From Candidatus Pacearchaeota archaeon (GTDB lineage: Archaea; Nanobdellota; Nanobdellia; Pacearchaeales; GW2011-AR1), in the NCBI GenBank assembly GCA_002689985.1, contig NZDC01000020.1:1-26597 (forward strand): DNA of 26,597 nucleotides. Reading direction: 5' to 3'. The notes below the pieces were generated by a model. The model saw nothing but the letters and a program-made list of their open reading frames with translations. It did not search any database and was not told the DNA's origin. Position numbers and translations under genes: made by a program. Of this stretch, positions 8,542-15,767 are shown piece by piece (position 1 is the first letter of the stretch; each line of letters opens with the position of its first letter).

Positions 8542-9390
8542 ATGGAAAAAGAACAAATAATCAAATTACAAAGAAAAGCAAATGATCTTCGTAAAGATAC
8601 CTTAAATATGTGTATAGAAGCTGGAACAGGACATGTTACTTCTTCTTTTTCATGTGCAGAAATACTTACTACCCTTTATTCTGGAAATATTCTAAATTAT
8701 AAATATAATAATCCAGAATGGGATGAAAGAGATAGATTTATCTTAAGCAAGGGGCAAGCAAGTCCAATATTATATGTTGCTTTAACTAATGCAGGTTTTT
8801 TCTCAAAAGATTGGTTAAAAACTTTTTGTAAAAAAGATGCTAAATTTGGAGTACATTTACAAAATACGGTGCCAGGAGTTGAATATTCTACTGGTTCACT
8901 CGGTCACGGATTAGGTCTTGGAACAGGAGTTGCATTAAGAGCAAAAATAGATAAAAAAAATTACCATACATTTGTTCTTTTAGGAGATGCCGAACTTCAT
9001 GAAGGTTCTAATTGGGAATCTGCAATGTTTGCGAGTAGTCATAATTTAAATAATTTAACTGCAATAGTTGATAGAAATGGGTATGGTGTACTTGGAGCAA
9101 CAGAGAATATAGTTAAATTGAATCCTCTAGAGAAAAAATTTAAATCTTTTGGATGGGATGTAAAAACAATAGATGGTCATTCAGTTAAAGAAATTTATGA
9201 AGCAACTAATAATTTTAGAGGTTATAAGGAAGATAAACCTCTAATGATTATTGCTGAAACTGTTAAAGGAAAAGGAATTAAATCTTGGGAAAATAAAGCC
9301 TTAGTTCATGGTATGGCCCCTAAAGGAAAAGATATAAAAAAATTAGAAGAAGAATTAGAAGTATATTCTTCAAGAGGAGAATATGAATAA
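8542..9390 (+). CDS. Transketolase, N-terminal (thiamine diphosphate-binding) subunit
   Basis: The 282-residue protein is the pyrophosphate-binding half of a split transketolase. It shows GTGHVTSSFSCAE (28-40), STGSLGHGLGLGTG (116-129) and the ThDP/Mg2+ motif GDAELHEGSNWE (148-159) followed by the Asn of DRNG (177-180). Transketolases move two-carbon ketol units between sugar phosphates. With the next gene it should form the active heterodimeric unit. Split transketolases are common in archaea, where they can feed pentose or erythrose phosphate synthesis. Here the pair sits inside a glycan locus, so it may instead supply or modify a special sugar. The start codon is preceded by a distant Shine-Dalgarno and a hairpin. 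The gene overlaps the C-terminal subunit gene by 8 nt. Confidence 0.92.
   Translation: MEKEQIIKLQRKANDLRKDTLNMCIEAGTGHVTSSFSCAEILTTLYSGNILNYKYNNPEWDERDRFILSKGQASPILYVALTNAGFFSKDWLKTFCKKDAKFGVHLQNTVPGVEYSTGSLGHGLGLGTGVALRAKIDKKNYHTFVLLGDAELHEGSNWESAMFASSHNLNNLTAIVDRNGYGVLGATENIVKLNPLEKKFKSFGWDVKTIDGHSVKEIYEATNNFRGYKEDKPLMIIAETVKGKGIKSWENKALVHGMAPKGKDIKKLEEELEVYSSRGEYE
9374..9379 (+). promoter_or_regulatory. Shine-Dalgarno sequence for the transketolase C gene
   Basis: GAGGAG lies 3 nt before the ATG at 9383, inside the end of the upstream gene. It supports this start and coupled translation of the two subunits. Confidence 0.5.
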
Positions 9391-10309
9391 TAAATCAATG
9401 AGAGATACCTTTTGGGATAGAATTTATGGACTTGCAAAAAGAGATAAAAATCTAGTATTAATTGATGCTGACATGGGAGCTCCATCTCTTGACAAATTCA
9501 GAATAGATTTTAATGGAAGACAATACTTTAGTACAGGTATTGCAGAGCAAAGTATGATTGCTCTAGCAAGTGGTCTTGCAAAAGAAGGGAAAAAAGTTTT
9601 TACTTATGCTATTGCTCCATTTATTACTTCTAGATGTCATGAATTTACAAAATTAAATTGTGGTCTTATGAAAATTCCAATAAATCTTGTTGGTGTAGGG
9701 CCTGGTTTTAGTTATGATGATTCTGGACCAACACACCATTTAACAGAAGATATCTCAATAATGAGGGCAATACCTAATTTAGAAATATATTGTCCATCAG
9801 ATAACCCTGCTGCAGAAGCACTAGCGGAAAAAATGTATTATTCTAAAAATCCTACTTATATAAGATTAGATAGAGAAATTCTTCCAGATTTATCTGGTAG
9901 GGATGAATCACTTGTAAGGGGATTTAGAGAATTTGGAAAAGGAGATTTAGCTATTGTTTCTACAGGAAATATGGTCCATACAGCTTTAGAAGCCAAAACT
10001 CATTATTCTGGTAAGGGTATCCAAATTGGAGTTATAGATTTACATCAATTAAAACCACTGAGTAAAGAATTTAAAAAAAATATATCTCAATACAAGAATT
10101 TAGTTTCTTTAGAAGAACATATACTTGATGGTGGATTAGGAAGCATAATTGCAGAGACTATTGTTGATAATGATTTACCAGTTAAATTAAAAAAGAGAAT
10201 TGGCTTATCTGATTATATTTATGCATATGGTGGACGTGAAAATATACAAAAATCATGCGGGATAGATACAAGTTCTGTTATTAATAAAATAGATGAGTTT
10301 ATTAATTAA
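9383..10309 (+). CDS. Transketolase, C-terminal subunit
   Basis: The 308-residue protein is the pyrimidine-binding plus C-terminal half of a split transketolase. STGIAEQ (50-56) holds the catalytic Glu55 that activates the ThDP aminopyrimidine, and SGPTHHLTEDI supplies the family's paired histidines. The C-terminal domain carries VIDLHQLKPL and the SLEEH motif typical of transketolase C-terminal domains. It pairs with the upstream subunit, whose gene it overlaps by 8 nt. It is the last gene of the plus-strand operon. Its stop overlaps the stop of the convergent CgeB-like glycosyltransferase gene by 8 bp, so the two transcripts must be antisense at their ends. Whether it acts in central metabolism or in the glycan pathway is open. 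Confidence 0.92.
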   Translation: MNNKSMRDTFWDRIYGLAKRDKNLVLIDADMGAPSLDKFRIDFNGRQYFSTGIAEQSMIALASGLAKEGKKVFTYAIAPFITSRCHEFTKLNCGLMKIPINLVGVGPGFSYDDSGPTHHLTEDISIMRAIPNLEIYCPSDNPAAEALAEKMYYSKNPTYIRLDREILPDLSGRDESLVRGFREFGKGDLAIVSTGNMVHTALEAKTHYSGKGIQIGVIDLHQLKPLSKEFKKNISQYKNLVSLEEHILDGGLGSIIAETIVDNDLPVKLKKRIGLSDYIYAYGGRENIQKSCGIDTSSVINKIDEFIN

Positions 10310-11936
10310 AAAAATTTAATGCTTCCCAACTACCTTTATCAAAAAATCTTTCTGATAGATATCTAAAAACAAATTTTTTTCCTGGATATGATAAGAATAA
10401 TAACTTAAATACATATGGATCAAATATTTTTTTCTTATGAACAAGAGAAAATAATTTATCAAAAAAAGGGGTATTAAAAACATTTTTCATATCTTTATAA
10501 GGGATTTCTCCTACGCCTTTTATTTTAACTAATGGGATTGATATAAATACTGTATTTTTATCATTTAATAAATTATAAACTCCTCCATAAAATAATTTTT
10601 GAAAAGATTTTAAATTATTTAAAAAATAATTTTTCCTTACCATTAATTGATTTATATTCAGTATTTTGTAAAAATCGTCCTTTTTCAAAGTATTAAATGA
10701 TTTTTTAGATAAATTTAATAAATAATCTCCTAAATACTCTGAATAGATAAGATAATTACAACAACTTATATTTTTCTTAGAAATCATTAAAGAATAAGAT
10801 TGAAAATAATCTTTATAAGGAGATTTCTTATTAAATGATTTAGAGAAATTTACATAATCTATTTTTTTTAATTTTTCTTTTAATTTATTAATAGGTAAAT
10901 TTATTTCTTTTTCAGAAAGAGTAATTATTTTTTTATTGACTTCTGGAAGATTATAATGTTTAGTCTTTTCTTTTTCTATTTTATTAAAATATTTTATAAA
11001 TAGTTTCTCCCAAGAATGATTTTCCAAAACATAATTATAACCTTCTTTTGCAAGATTTTTTCTTTCTTTTTCATATTCAAGATAATATTTAATTTTTTTA
11101 AAAAGCTCTTCTTTATTTCTAAAATTCATTTCTTTATTTTTAACAAGAAAGTCTATTGTTCTATTAGTATATTCTGTTAATAAAAAAGCATTACATGCAA
11201 GTATTTCTATTGCACGTCCTTTCATTTGACCTAATTTTCCTTGTTTGAAAAAAGTTTTTGAAAAATTAAGATTTACTTTAGATTGATTAATAACTTTTAT
11301 AAAATCATCAGGATATAAAAAACCCCCATAAATTTTCTTTAAATAAGGATGTTTATACCACCCTCCTCCAAATAATTTAATATTTATTCCTTTTTTCATT
11401 AAAAATTTTATATAATCATATCTATCAACCAAAGGTGCTCCTATAAAAGTTACATCATATATTTTTTTCAAATTGATTGGCCGATGATACTTTGGATTTA
11501 CTCCAATCATAAAACCTGCATGCTTTATCTTATCTTTCTTATAAATTGAAATTTCTTTTTTAGTTGTTAAAACATAATCAAAAAATAGTGCATAATATCT
11601 TGTCCAGTCATCAAATCTAAATTCATCATCTCCAGACCACATTATTGTTTTGGTGTTTGGAGTAATTTCTTTTATTTTTAATAAGGTATCTATTTCAAAT
11701 TCATTAAAAACAGGGCAAATTAACAAATAATCTGGTTTTTCTTTTTGAAGAAGATTTAAAAAATTTTTATTTAATGCTTCCTTGCCAAAATAATAAAATT
11801 CATTTTTTGTACTAAAAAGGATAACTTTCTTGAATATTTTTTTAAATATGGGTGGCCAATCTCTACATTCTTGACTAGTTTTAACTTTACACCCCCAACT
11901 TGCAAGCAATATTTTTTTATTCCTTAAAGTGTTCAT
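10302..11936 (-). CDS. CgeB-like glycosyltransferase with an unassigned C-terminal domain
   Basis: The 544-residue protein starts with a Rossmann-type half (KKILLASWGCKV, then KPDYLLICPVFNE and TIMWSGDDEF). Its central glycosyltransferase domain looks like spore maturation protein CgeB/GT family 'Glyco_trans_1_2': DVTFIGA, VNLNFSK, then GRAIEILACNAFLLTEY and a late NHSWEKLFIKYF. Such enzymes add sugars to surface glycans or to small acceptors. The domain ends near residue 330, and about 200 further residues, rich in Lys, Tyr and Phe, match nothing I recognise. A TATA-like box lies 26 nt before the ATG, so the message is probably leaderless. It faces the transketolase operon tail to tail. Confidence 0.75.
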   Translation of the reverse strand: MNTLRNKKILLASWGCKVKTSQECRDWPPIFKKIFKKVILFSTKNEFYYFGKEALNKNFLNLLQKEKPDYLLICPVFNEFEIDTLLKIKEITPNTKTIMWSGDDEFRFDDWTRYYALFFDYVLTTKKEISIYKKDKIKHAGFMIGVNPKYHRPINLKKIYDVTFIGAPLVDRYDYIKFLMKKGINIKLFGGGWYKHPYLKKIYGGFLYPDDFIKVINQSKVNLNFSKTFFKQGKLGQMKGRAIEILACNAFLLTEYTNRTIDFLVKNKEMNFRNKEELFKKIKYYLEYEKERKNLAKEGYNYVLENHSWEKLFIKYFNKIEKEKTKHYNLPEVNKKIITLSEKEINLPINKLKEKLKKIDYVNFSKSFNKKSPYKDYFQSYSLMISKKNISCCNYLIYSEYLGDYLLNLSKKSFNTLKKDDFYKILNINQLMVRKNYFLNNLKSFQKLFYGGVYNLLNDKNTVFISIPLVKIKGVGEIPYKDMKNVFNTPFFDKLFSLVHKKKIFDPYVFKLLFLSYPGKKFVFRYLSERFFDKGSWEALNFFN

Positions 11937-11957
11937 AAAAAATGGGAAAGATTAATC

Positions 11958-11966
11958 TTTATAAAT
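11958..11966 (-). promoter_or_regulatory. TATA box for the CgeB-like glycosyltransferase gene
   Basis: TTTATAAAG is centred 26 nt before the ATG at 11936. Confidence 0.5.
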
Positions 11967-11995
11967 TTAATTAGTCTAGAATTATTCTAATTATA

Positions 11996-12799
11996 TTAAG
12001 TAATTATTTTCTTCTTAATTGTTTCTAAGATCATTATATCATTTTTATCTAAACTGCTTGTTATAAATATTAAAAATAGATAAAATAGAATAAATAATGA
12101 TCCTTGAAGAAATAATGTTAATAAATTAATTGCTATAAATTTCTTAAGATATATTAATAAAATTGTTGGAGGAATAATTGAAAATAATATCCCCCACATT
12201 TTTCTCTTTAATGGAACTATTGAAACATAATACTTAGTTTGAAAAAAGAAGATCAAACTTAGAATTATTTGACTAATCATTGTTGCAAATGCTGCTCCTG
12301 AAATTCCATATATTGGAACAAGAAAAATATTTAATATTAGATTTAAAAGAGATATTGCTACTATATTTGTTAAAATTAATTTAGATTTTCCTATCATTGA
12401 AATTAAATTATAGAAAATTACAGTAATTGATGAGAAAAGATAAGCTATTGCTAAGAATCTTAATGAATTCTCTGCTCCCAAATATTCTGATCCAAATAAG
12501 ATATTAATAAATACCCCTGGAAAAAGCATCATTAATAAAAAGAAGGGTAGATTTACTATCAATATCCATTTAATAACTTGCTTACTTAACTCCTTAACTA
12601 CTCCTAAATTCTTTTTTGAAAATTCCTTAGTTACTAAAGGGAAAAAAAGCCTTGTAAATAAACTTGGAAAAAATGCTATTAACCATGCTATTGGAATTGC
12701 TGCATTATAAATTCCAACATCCAATGTTCCTTTAAAATATCCTATTGTAAACGAATCTATTTGGGGCATTATACTACTTGAAATTCCTAAGAAAATCAA
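11996..12799 (-). CDS. Wzx-type polysaccharide flippase, C-terminal part (frameshifted gene)
   Basis: These 267 residues are the second half of a multi-pass membrane flippase of the MATE-like polysaccharide biosynthesis family (Wzx/RfbX), which turns lipid-linked oligosaccharides across the membrane. About six or seven hydrophobic helices are visible, including SSSIMPQIDSFTIGYF, the family's conserved first stretch of this half. The apparent ATG at 12799 lies inside the conserved region and is not a real start. In the same frame upstream the codons read NIRKELFSYSWPLIFLG, the expected continuation of the N-terminal part. Removing one A from the A9 run at 12834-12842 joins the two parts into a 510-residue protein, the normal flippase length. 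Confidence 0.8.
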   Translation of the reverse strand: MIFLGISSSIMPQIDSFTIGYFKGTLDVGIYNAAIPIAWLIAFFPSLFTRLFFPLVTKEFSKKNLGVVKELSKQVIKWILIVNLPFFLLMMLFPGVFINILFGSEYLGAENSLRFLAIAYLFSSITVIFYNLISMIGKSKLILTNIVAISLLNLILNIFLVPIYGISGAAFATMISQIILSLIFFFQTKYYVSIVPLKRKMWGILFSIIPPTILLIYLKKFIAINLLTLFLQGSLFILFYLFLIFITSSLDKNDIMILETIKKKIIT

Positions 12800-13529
12800 T
12801 GGCCAAGAATAAGAAAAAAGTTCTTTTCGTATATTTTTTTTTAGAAGATTTATTTAATTCTATTTTTTTAAAAATTTCTGAAAGATAATATTTACAATAA
12901 ATAAATGAAATTACAAAAGCACCTAAAACTCCTAAAAAATAAGAAAGAATTACTGAATTAGTATTTAACCCTATAAAAATTAATAAGATAATAAAAATTA
13001 ATTTAAGAAAATTCTGTAAAAAATCTGCAATAAATGAGTGGATTTTAATTCTTTCAAATGACTGGATTATTGTTAAGAATATATTTAAAATAATATAAAA
13101 AGGAATTAAAATGCCTAATATTTTAAGAAAAAATACTAAATTAATATCGTTAAAAATATTTATTGAAATAAATTCTGCTAAAAAGAATAATATTAATCCT
13201 GCTAAAATGCTTGAAAAAAATAATATTCCTAAGGAAAATTTAAAAATATACCTAATATTATTAAGTTTCTTTTTCCCTCTATAAATAGGGATAAATCTAA
13301 GAATTCCTTCTATTAATCCTAATGATGAAAAAACAACGAACCATAAAAAGATTATTATTGCTAAAGAGAAAGCTCCATAAATTTCAGGTCCAAAATATCT
13401 TGCTATAATTATTCTATAAGCATAAGAAAATATCTTTGATAAAAATACTCCAAGAAATACAAATAATGAGGATTTAATAAGTAATTTAAAATATTTATTA
13501 AGCTCTTTTTGATTTACTGGTTTTTCCAT
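12774..13529 (-). CDS. Wzx-type polysaccharide flippase, N-terminal part (frameshifted gene)
   Basis: These 251 residues begin with a normal flippase N-terminus: a short polar lead, then LLIKSSLFVFLGVFLSKIFS and IIARYFGPEIYGAFSLA, the conserved 'R..G...YG.F..A' loop of the MATE-like flippases. About six membrane helices follow. The last 20 or so residues (YTKRTFFLFLAIDFLRNFK) come from the wrong frame after the A9 run and do not belong to the protein. The product as read is truncated and probably inactive unless the frame is restored. The promoter has TATTTAAATA about 25 nt before the ATG. Its role would be to export the glycan made by the surrounding genes. Confidence 0.82.
   Translation of the reverse strand: MEKPVNQKELNKYFKLLIKSSLFVFLGVFLSKIFSYAYRIIIARYFGPEIYGAFSLAIIIFLWFVVFSSLGLIEGILRFIPIYRGKKKLNNIRYIFKFSLGILFFSSILAGLILFFLAEFISINIFNDINLVFFLKILGILIPFYIILNIFLTIIQSFERIKIHSFIADFLQNFLKLIFIILLIFIGLNTNSVILSYFLGVLGAFVISFIYCKYYLSEIFKKIELNKSSKKKYTKRTFFLFLAIDFLRNFK
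12834..12842 (-). other. A9 homopolymer at the flippase frameshift
   Basis: Nine consecutive A on the minus strand, starting exactly on a codon boundary (AAA AAA AAA TAT). With eight A the frame reads KKNIRKELFSYSW and continues into the C-terminal part. With nine it runs to a stop about 20 codons later. This may be a sequencing error, a real mutation, or a site where polymerase slippage restores the frame. Confidence 0.85.
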
Positions 13530-13548
13530 TATTTGAATAATTAATTAT

Positions 13549-13558
13549 TATTTAAATA
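13549..13558 (-). promoter_or_regulatory. TATA box for the flippase gene
   Basis: TATTTAAATA is centred about 25 nt before the ATG at 13529. An intact promoter suggests that the frameshifted gene is still transcribed. Confidence 0.5.
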
Positions 13559-13570
13559 CTTTTAAGATTA

Positions 13571-15181
13571 TTATATTCTTTTTTTCAAAAAATTATCTCT
13601 TACAAGCAAATAACTTCTTCTAAAAAAATCTAATTTTTCATAATAATCAACACCTAATTTATATAAACGACTAACTACAAAAAAACGCATATGGCATTTT
13701 CTACAAGAAACATGCATAGCATAGTGAGATTTATTTTCTATAAGACAATTTTTATAATTAGTTTTCTCATTGCAATAAGGGCACTTAACTAATAGATTGT
13801 ATCTATTTTTATTACTTTTTTTAATATTTAAAGGAAGTATATAGGAGGCGTATTTCCTTCTTGCATCTAAGATATCTTGTTTTAATTTTTCAATTTCTTT
13901 ATTAGTCATATTATCAGTCATATTTATCCAATTAGTATGGCTAATCTTATTTTTTATAAAATACAACTTATCCTTTATTATTCCTTTTTTTATACAATGA
14001 TTATAAACAACACTCCCTGGATAAGGTTGAATAAAACCCAATTTAATTTGACCACTACAATTTTTTTTCCAATAATCAAGAGTCTCTTTTGCGGTTTCTT
14101 TTGTTTCAGCTATATCTCCAAAAATAAAATTGCCTTGTACACTTAAACCAATTTCCATTGAAAGTTTAAGTGCTTTATCAATTTGTGAAGGACTTATTGG
14201 TTTTTTCATACTCTTAAGTACTTCTGAGCTATAACTTTCAAAACCAAAACTTATTGCATGGCATCCTGCATCTTTTAAGGTCATTAACATATCTTTATCA
14301 ACAGTATTTACTGATAATTGGCATTCCCACTTACATTCCCATGGAACTTCATTAATAAGTTTTTTAAGACGTTTGCAAAATTGGTACAATCTTTTTTTAT
14401 CCATAGAGAATAAATCATCAAAAATATTAATTATATTAATCTTATACTTTTTGACTGCCTTATTTAATTCATCCATAACATTATCAATAGACCTCATTCT
14501 ATACTTTGTTCCAAGAGTATGGTAGCAAAAGGTGCATTGGAATGGACATCCCCTACTACTAAGTATTGGATAAGTTCTAGGATGATCAAATAAATTATAT
14601 ATATCAAAATTATTGCATTCATTCTCTAATTTCTTTTCAAATCCAAATCCTTCAAAATCTGGCACAGGCAATGAATCTATATTTTTTATTGGTTCTCTTT
14701 GCTGCGTGAAAATTATTTTTTCATCTTTACTCCAATATGCTAAACCATTAATCTTTTTCAAATCTTCATTTTTTTCAATAGCTTTTAATAACTCTATTAT
14801 TGTTGCTTCGCCTTCCCCCAATATTGCAAAATCTGGTTTTAGATTTTCAAAAATCAATTTTGGTTCACTAGTCACTAAGGCCCCTCCAATAATAATTTTT
14901 GGTCTAGATTCGTGGCTGCGAACAATACTTATTATCTTTTCTACAATTACATACCCTATTCCTGTATGTCCTGTACAAACAAAATCATACTTCTTAACAT
15001 TTAATGCTCTTATGATTATGTCCTCTATCTTCCCATTTAAATGATTTAAGTTTAAACAATCTACGCTATATCCTGCTTTTTTTAGAACAGAAGAAATATA
15101 TCCTAATCCTAATGGAAAAACATATTGATAATTTGCTTCATTAGTTAAATTATATCTGGGAATTACGAGTAAAATTTGCAT
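13571..15181 (-). CDS. B12-binding domain radical SAM protein with C-terminal zinc ribbon
   Basis: The 536-residue protein has an N-terminal cobalamin-binding-like domain (about 1-165: FPLGLGYISSVLKKAGYSV, KIIIGGALVT, FAILGEGEATIIELL) and a radical SAM domain with GCPFQCTFC (C212, C216, C219). Later barrel motifs include ISFGFESYSSEVLKSMKK and GNFIFGDIAETKETAKETL. After the barrel, C467/C470 and C493/C496 form a CPYC...CRKC pair that looks like a zinc ribbon, unusual for the class. The enzyme probably methylates or rearranges a carbon centre. Its place next to the flippase suggests a glycan or lipid-carrier substrate, but the protein sequence does not say. A TATA box lies 25 nt before the ATG, so the message is probably leaderless. 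Confidence 0.88.
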   Translation of the reverse strand: MQILLVIPRYNLTNEANYQYVFPLGLGYISSVLKKAGYSVDCLNLNHLNGKIEDIIIRALNVKKYDFVCTGHTGIGYVIVEKIISIVRSHESRPKIIIGGALVTSEPKLIFENLKPDFAILGEGEATIIELLKAIEKNEDLKKINGLAYWSKDEKIIFTQQREPIKNIDSLPVPDFEGFGFEKKLENECNNFDIYNLFDHPRTYPILSSRGCPFQCTFCYHTLGTKYRMRSIDNVMDELNKAVKKYKINIINIFDDLFSMDKKRLYQFCKRLKKLINEVPWECKWECQLSVNTVDKDMLMTLKDAGCHAISFGFESYSSEVLKSMKKPISPSQIDKALKLSMEIGLSVQGNFIFGDIAETKETAKETLDYWKKNCSGQIKLGFIQPYPGSVVYNHCIKKGIIKDKLYFIKNKISHTNWINMTDNMTNKEIEKLKQDILDARRKYASYILPLNIKKSNKNRYNLLVKCPYCNEKTNYKNCLIENKSHYAMHVSCRKCHMRFFVVSRLYKLGVDYYEKLDFFRRSYLLVRDNFLKKRI

Positions 15182-15201
15182 GATATGCTTATTTAAATTT
15201 A

Positions 15202-15210
15202 GTTTATAAA
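15202..15210 (-). promoter_or_regulatory. TATA box for the zinc-ribbon radical SAM gene
   Basis: TTTATAAAC is centred 25 nt before the ATG at 15181. Confidence 0.5.
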
Positions 15211-15249
15211 TATTATGTAAGAATCATAAAAATAAATTAATAATACATA

Positions 15250-15708
15250 TTATTTACAAATACTTTTCAATTTCTTAAATTTAAAGAAATCATACACTAA
15301 AGAAACCTTATCTACTCTATCGAGATATCTTCTTTGGCTAATAATATCTAAAGCTAAATGAAACATAAATCCTGCAAATATAAATAAGAAATATTTTGAA
15401 ATTGTTGTAAATAATAAAAGAACTAATAAAATTTCAAATCCATGTAAAAAACAAAGACAACCATAAAAATTACTTCTTTCTTTTCTTGGTAATGAACAGA
15501 AACTCTCTCCATTCTTGATGAACCATCTATGGGCATTCATTAAATTCCAATCTTTTTTCTTATAAACATAGTAAATATAATGATCAACATCAATTAAAAC
15601 AGTTGAAAAAACAATTAATAAAAATCCTATTAATCCTATTTGTGGAAAAATAACTAATAAAATTGATGCAAATACAAGTCCTAAGATCAAATGAGTTTGT
15701 ACATACAT
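15250..15708 (-). CDS. YdjM-like membrane-bound metal-dependent hydrolase
   Basis: The 152-residue membrane protein has about four hydrophobic helices and the residue pattern of the YdjM/DUF457 family: His6 in the first helix, D40-x-D42-H43 at the end of the second, His60, His89 in the third helix, and HLALD (H117, D121) in the fourth. These are the presumed metal ligands of this poorly known group of predicted membrane hydrolases. Physiological substrates are not established. It stands alone between the radical SAM gene and secD, all on the same strand, with its own TATA-like element about 34 nt upstream. Its link to the glycan locus or to secretion is unknown. Confidence 0.75.
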   Translation of the reverse strand: MYVQTHLILGLVFASILLVIFPQIGLIGFLLIVFSTVLIDVDHYIYYVYKKKDWNLMNAHRWFIKNGESFCSLPRKERSNFYGCLCFLHGFEILLVLLLFTTISKYFLFIFAGFMFHLALDIISQRRYLDRVDKVSLVYDFFKFKKLKSICK

Positions 15709-15767
15709 TTTATTTATAAATCATTATTATTTTGCCTTTATATATCTTATTTACAAAAACTAGTTTC

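Noticed and set aside
14613..15044. 143-residue open frame on the plus strand
   Set aside because: Antisense shadow of the B12-radical SAM gene, with low-complexity Ser/Ile/Phe content and no motif.
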